Under the pieces are notes generated by a model. That model did not search any database. It had not been told where the DNA came from and worked only from the letters and a program-made list of their open reading frames with translations. DNA of 64,000 nt, taken from positions 46,695 to 110,694 of the forward strand of contig NZ_BAABJQ010000030.1 of NCBI RefSeq assembly GCF_039543385.1. The letters run 5' to 3'. This document shows, piece after piece, positions 51,485-59,976 of the stretch. This stretch comes from Rugosimonospora acidiphila (lineage in GTDB: Bacteria > Actinomycetota > Actinomycetes > Mycobacteriales > Micromonosporaceae). Position numbers and translations under genes: made by a program. How positions within the stretch are numbered: the stretch's first letter is position 1; the number at the start of each line of letters is the position of its first letter.

Positions 51485-51581
51485 TCGGCCGCCCCGCTTC
51501 TGATCGACCGCCCCGCTTCTGATCGACCGCCCCGCTGTTGACCGGCCGCCTCGCTCCTGACCGGCCCTTCCGCTTCTAAGC
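51468..51581 (+). repeat. 19-bp x 6 tandem repeat spanning the crotonase stop
   Basis: GGCCGCCCCGCTTCTGATC at 51468 (contains the stop) and exactly again at 51487, then with growing numbers of changes at 51506, 51525, 51544 and 51563. The similarity decays with distance from the gene. Confidence 0.93.
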
Positions 51582-51759
51582 AGCCCCGCCGCTGGCTGGT
51601 ATTGGCTCCCGTCCGCTCCGTCTGGCGCGCCATCGCATCGACGGATGACTATTATCGACGGGAACCGCGCTGTGGCCGCCGGGGCCTCGCCGCAGCCGGT
51701 CGCGTGCGCGCGGCCGGTCCGTCATGCACGCCAATCCCCGAGCGGCAAGGACTCTCACC

Positions 51760-52875
51760 ATGGTCAAGCGCATCATCGGCGCCGCCGTCACGGCGGCCGC
51801 CCTCCTGCTCACCGTGCTGGCGATCGCCCAGCCGGCCTGCTCGGCGGCCACGCCGATCCGCATCATGCCGCTGGGCGACTCCATCACCGGCTCACCCGGC
51901 TGCTGGCGCGCCCTGCTCTGGAACAGGCTGACCAGCGCCGGGTACACGAACATCGACTTCGTCGGAACCCTGCCACCGCAGGGCTGCGGGGTGTCCTACG
52001 ACGGGGACAACGAGGGGCACGGCGGCATCCTGGCCACCGGCATCGTGAGCCAGAACCTGCTGCCCGGCTGGTTGTCCGCCACCCACCCGGACATCGTGCT
52101 GATGCACCTGGGTACCAACGACGTGTGGAGCAACCTCTCGCCGGCCACCATCCTGTCGGCGTTCGGCACGCTCGTCGACCAGATGCGCGCCAGCAATCCG
52201 AACATCAAGGTGCTGGTCGCCCAGATCATCCCCATGAACCCGAGCAACTGTGCCGAATGCGCGGCCCGGGTGGTCGCGCTGGACAGCCAGATCCCGGCCT
52301 GGGCGAGCGCCAAGAGCACCGCCGCGTCCCCGGTGACGGTGGTGGACCAGTGGACCGGGTTCGACGACAGCACCGACACCGTGGACGGCGTACACCCCAA
52401 CGACTCCGGCAACCAGAAGGTGTCCGACCGGTGGTACCCGCCGCTGGCGGCGCTGCTGAGCCCGTCGTCGTCGCCCTCCCCGTCCCGGCCGGCCTCGCCG
52501 TCGCCGTCCCCGTCCCGGTCGCCCTCGTCCCCGCCGCGTACGGATTCGCCGACGCCGCCGCCCACCGGCGGCTCGGCCTGCGCGGCGACCTACGCGGTCG
52601 CCAGCCAGTGGCCGGGCGGCTTCCAGGCCGGCGTGACCATCCGGAACTCCGGCGCGGTCCCGATGTCCGGCTGGCGGGTGAGCCTCGGCTTCACCGCCGG
52701 GCAGGCGGTCACCCAGGCGTGGAACGCGGTGGCGACCCAGGCCGGCGGGACGCTCACGTTGACAAACCTGTCCTACAACGGCTCCCTCGCGCCGGGCGCG
52801 AGCACCAGCGCCGGGTTCCTGGCGAACTGGACGAGCGGCAATCCGGCCCCGTCCATCACCTGTACCCCCGGCTGA
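51760..52875 (+). CDS. Secreted SGNH (CE3-like) esterase with cellulose-binding CBM2
   Basis: 371 residues. Signal peptide MVKRIIGAAVTAAALLLTVL. SGNH domain about 30-230 with IMPLGDSITGS (Ser), GHGGI, HLGTNDVWSN (oxyanion Asn) and DGVHPNDSG (Asp/His), as in carbohydrate esterase family 3 acetylxylan esterases. A Pro/Ser linker leads to a family 2 CBM (GSACAATYAVASQWPGGFQA, MSGWRVSLGF) with its terminal Cys pair. Role: deacetylation of plant polysaccharide. AAGGA eight bases before ATG 51760; an in-frame ATG at 51724 would add 12 residues. Confidence 0.92.
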   Translation: MVKRIIGAAVTAAALLLTVLAIAQPACSAATPIRIMPLGDSITGSPGCWRALLWNRLTSAGYTNIDFVGTLPPQGCGVSYDGDNEGHGGILATGIVSQNLLPGWLSATHPDIVLMHLGTNDVWSNLSPATILSAFGTLVDQMRASNPNIKVLVAQIIPMNPSNCAECAARVVALDSQIPAWASAKSTAASPVTVVDQWTGFDDSTDTVDGVHPNDSGNQKVSDRWYPPLAALLSPSSSPSPSRPASPSPSPSRSPSSPPRTDSPTPPPTGGSACAATYAVASQWPGGFQAGVTIRNSGAVPMSGWRVSLGFTAGQAVTQAWNAVATQAGGTLTLTNLSYNGSLAPGASTSAGFLANWTSGNPAPSITCTPG

Positions 52876-52948
52876 GCCGGGTACCGGCAGCTCATCCGCC
52901 GGAGGCGGTCCCCGCCAGGGGTCGTCTCCGGCCGGGTCCGGAGGCGGG

Positions 52949-52978
52949 TTGACAGTCATTGGCTAATAGGATTAGCCT
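52949..52978 (+). promoter_or_regulatory. Promoter with overlapping palindromic operator
   Basis: TTGACA at 52949-52954 and TAGCCT at 52973-52978 (18-base spacer) form a good vegetative promoter. GGCTAAT-AGG-ATTAGCC (52961-52977) is a perfect 7-bp-arm palindrome covering spacer and -10, and a half-site TAATGGCTA follows. The layout suggests a repressor such as a MarR or TetR protein, not encoded next door. Confidence 0.75.
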
Positions 52979-53014
52979 AATGGCTATCAAGGACAGCTTA
53001 GAGAGGCGCCGACC

Positions 53015-53815
53015 ATGACCACCCAGTTTCTTGACGTGCCCGACGGGCGAATCGCCTTCGACGACACCGGCGACGGCCCCCTGGTCGTCTGCATCCCGGC
53101 GATGGGTGATATCCGCGCCGAATACCGCTTCCTCGCTCCCCGTCTGGTTTCGGCGGGCTACCGGGTGGTCACCTTCGACCTGCGTGGCCTGGGTGAATCC
53201 AGCGTCAACTGGCCGGAGTACGGCAGCGCACCCACCGCCCGCGACCTGATGGCGCTGCTGCGCCACCTGGACGCCGGCCCCGCCGTCGTCTACGGTTGCT
53301 CGCTCGGCTCCGCCTCGGCCGTGTACGCCGACGCCGAGGCGCCCGACCTGATCCGGGGGATGGTGCTGGCCGGGCCGTTCGTCCGGGACGCGCCGACCAC
53401 CCGGGCCACCCGGATCGGCGCCAAGATGCTGCTCACCCCCGGCCTGACCAAGCCGCTGTTCCTCAGCTACTTCCCGAAGTGGCTGCCGACGCGGCCGGCG
53501 GACTTCGCCGAGTACCTGACCAGGCTGCGCGCCAACCTCGGCGAGCCGGGCAGGATCGACGCCGTGCGCGGGCTGCTCCGCAGCTCGCACCGGGAGGCGG
53601 AGGCCCGCCTCGACCGGGTCAGCGCCCCGGCGATCGTGCTGATGGGCACCAAGGACATCGACTTCCCGGACCCGGCCGCCGAGGCGCGGTGGATCGGTGA
53701 CCGCCTGCACGCTGAGGTGGTCATGCTCGACGGCGAGGGGCACCACCCGCACGTCGGACACCCGGACCAGGTGGCCGAGCTCGTCGAGCGATTCATCAAG
53801 GGGCTTCCGGCCTGA
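53015..53815 (+). CDS. Alpha/beta hydrolase
   Basis: 266 residues. Nucleophile elbow YGCSLGSASAVY (residues about 90-101), DLRGLGESSVNWPEYGS, an acid near MGTKDIDFPDP and the His in GEGHHPHVGHPDQV. No signal peptide, so it acts in the cytoplasm on an unknown ester, lactone or peroxide-type substrate. Monocistronic behind a promoter that carries a palindromic operator, so it is probably induced by a specific signal. Confidence 0.9.
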   Translation: MTTQFLDVPDGRIAFDDTGDGPLVVCIPAMGDIRAEYRFLAPRLVSAGYRVVTFDLRGLGESSVNWPEYGSAPTARDLMALLRHLDAGPAVVYGCSLGSASAVYADAEAPDLIRGMVLAGPFVRDAPTTRATRIGAKMLLTPGLTKPLFLSYFPKWLPTRPADFAEYLTRLRANLGEPGRIDAVRGLLRSSHREAEARLDRVSAPAIVLMGTKDIDFPDPAAEARWIGDRLHAEVVMLDGEGHHPHVGHPDQVAELVERFIKGLPA

Positions 53816-53879
53816 CCCGCGGCCCGACACCGCCGGCATGGCGCCGCGCCTCAGCCGCCGTGGAGTGGGGGACCGCGTC

Positions 53880-56045
53880 TCAGCCGCCGCGGCGGGACAG
53901 GCGGCTCTGCATGGTGGGCTGGCGGATCACCGTGATGCGGTCGCCGCGGGTACGCACGATGATCCGGCCATTGCGGCGGCGGAGTACGGCCAGATCGAAG
54001 GTGGCCTCGCCTACCCGTACCCCGTGCAGTTCCAGGTCGGGTAGCCAGTCGGGCAGGTGCGGATCGACCAGGATGGTGCGCAGCGGCGCGACCGGGCGCA
54101 GGGCGAGCAGCGCCTGCACGATGGCGACGATCGCGCTGGCCGACCAGCCCTGCGGCGAGCACGCCTGCGGATGCACACCGGGGTGCGGATGCGCCGGATC
54201 GCGCGGCAGGCCGCTCATCGCCTCGGGGAGCCGATGCCCCTCGAACAGTCCGGCGGCCGAGAAGGTGGCCTCCGCGAGCCGGTGCAGCTGGTCCACGCAG
54301 CCGTACCGGGCCAGGCCCAGCGCCGTGGTACCGGCGTCGACCGGCCAGACGGTGCCCCGGTGGTAGCTGAACGGGTTGTAGGCCGGGTGGTCGGCCGACA
54401 GCGTGCGCACGCCCCAGCCGCTGAACATGTCGTCGGCGAACAGCCGGCGGGCCAGGGCGTGGGCGTACCGGGGCGGCACGATGCCGCTGGCGAGCAGGTG
54501 GCCGTCGTTGGAGCTGACCGAGCGCACCTGCCGCCGGTCCGGCCCCAGCGCCTGCGCGTAGCTGTGGTGATCCGGCATCCAGTAGGCGGGGTGGAAGCGC
54601 CGGCGCAGCCGGGCCGCCCGGGCCAGCAGGCCGGCGGCGCGACCGCGCTCACCGATGAAGGCCAGGGTGACGGCCGCGTGGCGCAGGGCGGCGTAGTGGT
54701 AGCCCTGCAGTTCGCTGGTGGCGATCGGGTTCTCCACCACCCGGCCGTGCTCGTCGACGATGGCGGTCTCGGAGTCCTTCCATCCCTGGTTCTTCACGCC
54801 GCCGGGCGAGCGCCGCCGGTACTCCAGGAAGCCGTCCCCGTCGCGGTCGGCGTCGCGCGACAGCCAGTCGAGCACGCCGTGCGCGGTCGGCCGCAGCTCC
54901 CGGACCGTCGCGTGATCACCGGTCCAGGCGAGGTACTGGCCGAGGAACACCAGAAAGTCCAGCGGGGTGGCCCAGTCGCCGTAGTAGGCGCCGAGCGGGT
55001 CGAGGCCGAGCGCGGACAGGGGCCCGTGGCGCGCCTCGTGCATCAGCTTGCCCGGCTCCTCGTCGTGCCAGTCGTCGACGCGCCGGCCGATGCGCGCGGC
55101 GTTGAGCCGCAGGCTGTCCCGCAGCATGGTCGGGCCGGCCAGCAGTGACTGCCACGAGATGGTCAGCGTGTCCCGGCCGAAGAACTGTTGGTAGAACGGC
55201 ACGCCGGCGAACGGCGCCGCGGGCCCCGGCTGATCGCCCAGCGGCATGGTGGCCAGATCGTCGACGGCCGTCGCCCACGCCGTCGTCACGTCCCGATTGG
55301 AGCTGTGCAGGCGGGCGAACTCCCCGGCGAGCACGGTGCGGGCCCGCCCGGCGTCGTCGTGGGTCTCCGCGTAGCTCGCCTGCGGGGCGGTCATCCGATG
55401 GCCGTCGAACACGGGCTCGGCGACCAAATCGATGAAGGTCGAACCATTGGGCTGCACGGTCAGGATCGCCTCGACGGAGTCCGGTCCGGTGTGCTCCACC
55501 GGGACCGGGGACTCGACCCGGATCGCCACCGCGCGGTCCAGATCGGGGTGGTCGGGGTCGGGGTGGCCGTAGACCAGGCGCAGTTCCTGGCTCGGTTGGC
55601 TCCACTCCCGGCGCACCGGCACCTGCCGCTGCTGCCAGCCGCGCACGGCCTCCTGGGTGTCGGCGAAGTCGGTCTCGAACTGGACGCCGACACGCACCTG
55701 GCGCGGTCCCTCGGCCCAGCTGTGCAGGGCGAGCCGGGTGCGCAGGCCCTCGCCCAGGAACCGCTCGATGGTGAGGTAGCAGGCCTCGGACGGCAGCTTC
55801 TCACCGTCGGACAACTCCACATAGGACAGTTGTGCGTGCGCACCGACGTTGACGGTGTGGAAAGAGACCGGTTCGCGGCCGTCCACGGTGATGCGCTCCC
55901 GGCACAGCAGCCGGGTGTTGTGCGCGAAGAATCCCTGCGGGTTCACGCCGTTGATCCGCCCGTGTACGTCGGTGACGAGCGTGGACCATCCGCTGGCCAG
56001 GTACAGCAGGGCGGGGCGTACCCGTGCGTCCCGTACCACGCCCAT
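53880..56045 (-). CDS. Glycogen-debranching-type amylo-alpha-1,6-glucosidase
   Basis: 721 residues. N-terminal beta domain about 15-230 (VHGRINGVNPQGFFAHNTRL) of the debranching enzyme N-bis type, then an (alpha/alpha)6 barrel: GVPFYQQFFGRDTLTISWQS, DDWHDEEPGKLMHEARHGPL, NQGWKDSETAIVDEHGRVV, NPFSYHRGTVWPVDAG. It hydrolyses alpha-1,6 or related glucosidic links in the cytoplasm. GGAGG six bases before ATG 56045 sets the start and avoids overlap with the GntR gene. A second enzyme of the family starts at 62587. Confidence 0.88.
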   Translation of the reverse strand: MGVVRDARVRPALLYLASGWSTLVTDVHGRINGVNPQGFFAHNTRLLCRERITVDGREPVSFHTVNVGAHAQLSYVELSDGEKLPSEACYLTIERFLGEGLRTRLALHSWAEGPRQVRVGVQFETDFADTQEAVRGWQQRQVPVRREWSQPSQELRLVYGHPDPDHPDLDRAVAIRVESPVPVEHTGPDSVEAILTVQPNGSTFIDLVAEPVFDGHRMTAPQASYAETHDDAGRARTVLAGEFARLHSSNRDVTTAWATAVDDLATMPLGDQPGPAAPFAGVPFYQQFFGRDTLTISWQSLLAGPTMLRDSLRLNAARIGRRVDDWHDEEPGKLMHEARHGPLSALGLDPLGAYYGDWATPLDFLVFLGQYLAWTGDHATVRELRPTAHGVLDWLSRDADRDGDGFLEYRRRSPGGVKNQGWKDSETAIVDEHGRVVENPIATSELQGYHYAALRHAAVTLAFIGERGRAAGLLARAARLRRRFHPAYWMPDHHSYAQALGPDRRQVRSVSSNDGHLLASGIVPPRYAHALARRLFADDMFSGWGVRTLSADHPAYNPFSYHRGTVWPVDAGTTALGLARYGCVDQLHRLAEATFSAAGLFEGHRLPEAMSGLPRDPAHPHPGVHPQACSPQGWSASAIVAIVQALLALRPVAPLRTILVDPHLPDWLPDLELHGVRVGEATFDLAVLRRRNGRIIVRTRGDRITVIRQPTMQSRLSRRGG

Positions 56046-56169
56046 CGTCGCCTCCACGCCGTCGGCGGTCCCGTTGCGGCGGGCTGTACCCGTCCGGTCG
56101 CGGATCACACGCCGGACGGTGCGGGCGGCGGCAATCGGCTCAGGCGGCGCGGTTGCGGGTGGCGACGGC

Positions 56170-56946
56170 TCAGGTGGTGTCCGGGCGGACGGCGCGGGAC
56201 GAACGGGACGATCGGCCCCGCCGCGCACCCCGGCCGAGGTGCCGGCTCATGATGCCGGTGGCCGCCTCGACATCGCGGCGCTCCAGCGCCTTCACGAAGT
56301 CCAGGTGCTCCCGGGTGCCGCGGCCGGCCGTCCTCGGCGCGACCTCCTGATCCTCCCGCGTCGACCCGAGCAGGGGACCGTGGAAGCTGTGCACCAGCAT
56401 CTCGATCGCGGCGTTGTGGGTCGCGCCGGCGACCCGCACGTGAAACCGTGCGGACAGGCCCGTCGAGGTGTCCTCGTCGTCCCGGGCGGCCCGCTGCTGT
56501 TGGCACAGCCGGTACAGGTCGGCCAGATCCTCGTCGGTCACCCGCTCCACCACCAGCGGCACGATGCCGAGTTCGAACACCCTGCGCGCCTCGTTGACGT
56601 CGTCGACGGTCAGCGGGCTCAGGCCGACCAGATCCGCGAGGCTGGCGCCGACCCGCTCGGTGGACGGTACGGTGACGAAGGCACCGCCTCGCGCACCGAC
56701 CCGGATCTCCACCAGACCGCCGGCCTCCAGCACGCGCAGCGCCTCCCGCACGGTGACCCGGCTGACCCCGAACGACTCGCACAGGTCGCGCTCGCTGGGC
56801 AGCCGGTCACCGGGCTTGAGCCGGCCCTGCCGGATCAGCAGCCGCACCTGTTCGACTATCGCCCCGGAGACCCGACCGAGGTGTACCGGGCTGAACAGGT
56901 CACGCCTGGCGCCATCGCCGGTGATATCCGCAGACATGGCGGCCAT
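56170..56946 (-). CDS. GntR family regulator, FadR subfamily
   Basis: 258 residues. Winged HTH at about 25-95 (KPGDRLPSERDLCESFGVSR, VTVREALRVLEAGGLVEI) and an all-helical FCD domain from about 115 with the metal/ligand residues in LSARFHVRVAGATHNA. ATG 56946 or 56937. A GTTAC-AG-GTAAC palindrome abuts the start and TGGTATTACCA lies 50 bases upstream, both likely self-regulatory sites. It precedes the debranching gene in the same direction (124-base gap) and may control it. Confidence 0.92.
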   Translation of the reverse strand: MAAMSADITGDGARRDLFSPVHLGRVSGAIVEQVRLLIRQGRLKPGDRLPSERDLCESFGVSRVTVREALRVLEAGGLVEIRVGARGGAFVTVPSTERVGASLADLVGLSPLTVDDVNEARRVFELGIVPLVVERVTDEDLADLYRLCQQQRAARDDEDTSTGLSARFHVRVAGATHNAAIEMLVHSFHGPLLGSTREDQEVAPRTAGRGTREHLDFVKALERRDVEAATGIMSRHLGRGARRGRSSRSSRAVRPDTT

Positions 56947-56947
56947 T

Positions 56948-57007
56948 GTTACAGGTAACTTCCGCGCTGTGTGGCCGCCGGCCCGCCGCCGGCTGATGGT
57001 ATTACCA
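56948..57007. promoter_or_regulatory. Two GntR-type palindromic sites upstream of FadR-like gene
   Basis: GTTACAGGTAAC at 56948-56959 has 5-bp arms. TGGTATTACCA at 56997-57007 fits the TGGT-N3-ACCA pattern known for FadR-subfamily regulators. Both lie in the short gap before the gene, so autoregulation is expected. Confidence 0.65.
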
Positions 57008-57083
57008 AAATGCGCGGCGGTGCCTCACCGACCTCCGTCCGTTGTGGACGGTCGATCGTGGCTCGGCGCGGGGCGCTACCGGC

Positions 57084-58889
57084 CTACCACGCCGGGTCCG
57101 GCGATTCGCTCGTCGCGCTCACGACCGTGCCGAGCAGTTCGGGAATCCGCTCGGGGTCGACCGGTTCGGCGAGGTGGAATCCCTGCCCGAGGTCGCAGCC
57201 GAGCCGGGTCAGGCGCTGCGCCTGGGTGGCGGTCTCGATGCCCTCGGCGGTGATGGTCAGGCCGAGGTCGTGGCACAGCGAGATCAGCGCCGGCAGGATC
57301 GTGCGGTTGGACCGGCGCGGCGCGTCGGAGCTGCCCAGACCGCGCAGGAAGCCGGTGGCCAGCTTGACCGCCTGGATCGGCAGCTCCGAGAGGTAGGCGA
57401 GGCTGGAGTAGCCGGTGCCGAAGTCGTCGAGGGCCAGCCGGATGCCGAGGTCGTGCAGCGCGTGCAGGTTGGCCAGGGCCGAGCCGCCGGTGTCGTCGAA
57501 CGCGTTCTCGGTGATTTCCAGCTGAAGCTGGTGCGGGGGCAGCCCGGCCCGGTCGAGCACGTCGGCGACGAGGGCGGGCAGCCCCGGATGGCGGATCTGC
57601 GTGGTCGCGAGGTTGACGCTGACCAGGTGCGGCCCGGAGGCCAGGTCCTGCCACCGCGCGGCCTGGGCGCACGCCAGGCGCAGCAGGTGCAGGCCCAACG
57701 GCTCGATCAGGCCGGTGTCCTCGGCCGCCGCGATGAACTGCGCCGGGCCGAGCACGCCGAGCCGTGGGTGCCGCCATCGGGCCAGGCCCTCCACGCCGAC
57801 CACCGTGCGGTCGATGAGCCGGACCAGGGGCTGATAAACCAGGGTGAATTCGCCGTCGCGCAGGGCCGCCGGCATCTGCGCGCCCAGCGCGTGCCGGGCC
57901 ACGTCGGCGGCGTTGCGCTTCGGATCGAACACCGCCCACGAGCAGTGCCGGTTGCGGTTGACCCAGCCGAGCGTGATGTGCGCCGCGCGCAGCAGTTCGG
58001 TGGGGTCGGTGCCGGCGGCGGGCCGCTCCACGATGCCGGCCCGGCCGGTGACCGAGATCTGGTGGCCGTCGAGCAGGACCGGCTCCGGCAGCACGGCCAG
58101 CACCTCGTCCGCGGCCTTGACGACCTCGTCCGGGCCGCTGGTGCGCTCGATCAGCAGGGCGTACTCGTCGCGGCCCAGGTGGGCGAGGAAGCGACCCCGG
58201 CCGGCGGCGAGGGGGCACAGCCGCTCGGCGACCGCGAGCAGGACCTGGTCGCCGGCGGCGGGCCCGAGGCTGTCGTAGACGGCGCCGAACCGGTCGAGGT
58301 TGAGCAGGCAGATGCCCAACCGCAGGCCGGCGGGCGGGTCGGTGAGCAGGTCGGTCAGCCGCCGGGTCAGCGCCGCCCGATTGGGCAGGCCGGTCAGCGG
58401 GTGGTGGAGCAGGGCGTGCTGCAGGTCCTCCTGCAGGCGCTCCTGCCTGCGGCGCCACGCGGCCCGCTCGGCGTGGCGGATGCCTTCGGCGGCGGTCAGC
58501 GCCTGCTCGCGCAGCGCGTCGGTGAAGCCGGTGGCGAGCCGCCCCAGCAACGTGGGCAGCCCGACCCGCGCCTGGTCGTCGTCGAGGCTCAGGGCCGCCG
58601 GCAGGCGCCGCCCGAGCAGGGCGAGGCTGGCGCCGAGGGCCTCGGGCGCGGACAGGTTGGCGTCGACCAGGTCGGCGCCCACCCGGCACCCGGCGAGCTC
58701 GTCCAGCGGCTTGGCCGAAAGCGCCGCCGCGAGCCGACCGAGGCAGTCGAGCAGGACCGGCAGCGCGTGGACGCGCCCGCCGGGGACGAAGGTGGTCCGG
58801 GCGACCGCGTCGAACCAGTCCCGCGCGAGGTCGCGCAGCGCGGGTGGGGCACCGTTGCCGGGTGCCGGAGCGAGCTGGGGCTCCGTCAT
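57084..58889 (-). CDS. Degenerate GGDEF plus EAL domain protein (c-di-GMP)
   Basis: 601 residues, no membrane segment. About 1-150: helical N-terminal domain of unknown function. About 155-320: GGDEF-type domain with GRDEY in place of GGDEF, so cyclase activity is doubtful. About 335-585: EAL domain with VEGLARWRHP, VSVNLATTQ, LEITENAF, LALDDFGTGYSSL, VKLATGFL, ITAEGIET and LGQGF. The metal/catalytic Glu, Asn, Asp-Asp, Lys, Glu and Gln are present, but the Asp of the usual KxD is Ala. Probable c-di-GMP phosphodiesterase or sensor. AAAGGGG supports ATG 58889. Confidence 0.9.
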   Translation of the reverse strand: MTEPQLAPAPGNGAPPALRDLARDWFDAVARTTFVPGGRVHALPVLLDCLGRLAAALSAKPLDELAGCRVGADLVDANLSAPEALGASLALLGRRLPAALSLDDDQARVGLPTLLGRLATGFTDALREQALTAAEGIRHAERAAWRRRQERLQEDLQHALLHHPLTGLPNRAALTRRLTDLLTDPPAGLRLGICLLNLDRFGAVYDSLGPAAGDQVLLAVAERLCPLAAGRGRFLAHLGRDEYALLIERTSGPDEVVKAADEVLAVLPEPVLLDGHQISVTGRAGIVERPAAGTDPTELLRAAHITLGWVNRNRHCSWAVFDPKRNAADVARHALGAQMPAALRDGEFTLVYQPLVRLIDRTVVGVEGLARWRHPRLGVLGPAQFIAAAEDTGLIEPLGLHLLRLACAQAARWQDLASGPHLVSVNLATTQIRHPGLPALVADVLDRAGLPPHQLQLEITENAFDDTGGSALANLHALHDLGIRLALDDFGTGYSSLAYLSELPIQAVKLATGFLRGLGSSDAPRRSNRTILPALISLCHDLGLTITAEGIETATQAQRLTRLGCDLGQGFHLAEPVDPERIPELLGTVVSATSESPDPAW

Positions 58890-59044
58890 CAGTGCCCCTT
58901 TCGGATCGCGGGGGTGCGGCGCGGGGTGCCACCGCCGCGGGAGGTGTGGTGCGAGGGCGACCGCCGCGGCGCCGGTCCCGCGATTATCGTCCCGTCGCGG
59001 GCGAGAATCCAGTCGCCAAGATAAGCATGGTTATCGATGCGTGA

Positions 59045-59836
59045 TCACGGCTTGCGGCCGACCGCGGCCAGCACGCCGGGATGGGCCACGACGGTGTCGG
59101 CCGGATCCGGGTGCCACTCCGACACCGGCACGATCCCGGGCTCCACCAGGTCCAGGCCGGTCATCAGGGACCCGACGGCATCCACGGTGCGCAGGTGCAG
59201 CGGCGTGGTGGTCTGCTTGTACATCGTGCTGATGGTCTGCACGTCGGCCTCGACCGGAGTGCCGTGCGACATGGCGAGGTAGCTGCCGGAAACCAGCGCG
59301 TCGCGGATCTCGGAGACGATGCCGGCCGGGTTGTCGTCGTCCGACACGAAATGCAGAACGGCGATCATCAGCACGGCCACCGGCTGGGAGAAGTCCAGCA
59401 TCTCCACCACGTCGGGGTGGTACAGGATCTCGCCCGGGCGGCGTAGATCGCCCTCGATGGACACGGCCCGGGGATTGGCGGCCAGGATGGCCCGGCCGTG
59501 CTCGACCGCCACCGGGTCGATGTCCACGTACACCACGCGGGCCTCGGGCGCGGCGTCCTGCGCCACCTCGTGCACGTTGCCCAGCGTCGGGATGCCCGAG
59601 CCGATGTCGAGGAACTGGCGGATGCCCGCGCGTGCCAGCCACTGCACCGCGCGACCCAGGAACGCCCGGTTGGCGTGGCCGAGCAGCCTGGCGCCGGGCA
59701 TCGCGGCCTCGGCCCGCTCGACGAACTCCCGATCGATCGCGAAGTTGTGGTAGCCGCCCAGGGCGTAGTCGTACATCCGGGCGGCGTTGGGCACGTTGAC
59801 GTCCAGACCCTCCGGCACCCAGTCAGGCATCTCCAT
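59045..59836 (-). CDS. SAM-dependent methyltransferase, DUF574/PF04672-like
   Basis: 263 residues. VPNAARMYDYALGGYHNFAI is the family's opening signature. FLDIGSGIPTLGNVHEVAQ is the SAM site, then VVYVDIDPVAVEHG and VAVLMIAVLHFVSDDDNP. Actinomycetes have many paralogues with unknown substrates. ATG 59836 has GGGAG seven bases upstream; ATG 59830 is the alternative. Confidence 0.9.
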   Translation of the reverse strand: MEMPDWVPEGLDVNVPNAARMYDYALGGYHNFAIDREFVERAEAAMPGARLLGHANRAFLGRAVQWLARAGIRQFLDIGSGIPTLGNVHEVAQDAAPEARVVYVDIDPVAVEHGRAILAANPRAVSIEGDLRRPGEILYHPDVVEMLDFSQPVAVLMIAVLHFVSDDDNPAGIVSEIRDALVSGSYLAMSHGTPVEADVQTISTMYKQTTTPLHLRTVDAVGSLMTGLDLVEPGIVPVSEWHPDPADTVVAHPGVLAAVGRKP

Positions 59837-59976
59837 CGGACGCTCCCGTTTCACGCGACGGCCAGTCCTCGCCGGTCCGCCGCGGGCAACGGCCCCGGCC
59901 GCCGGCCCTGCCACTCTATGGGCATGACGGGTCGCGGGTCGGGGCGGGGGCACGGGCACACGCCCGGGCGAAGCGC

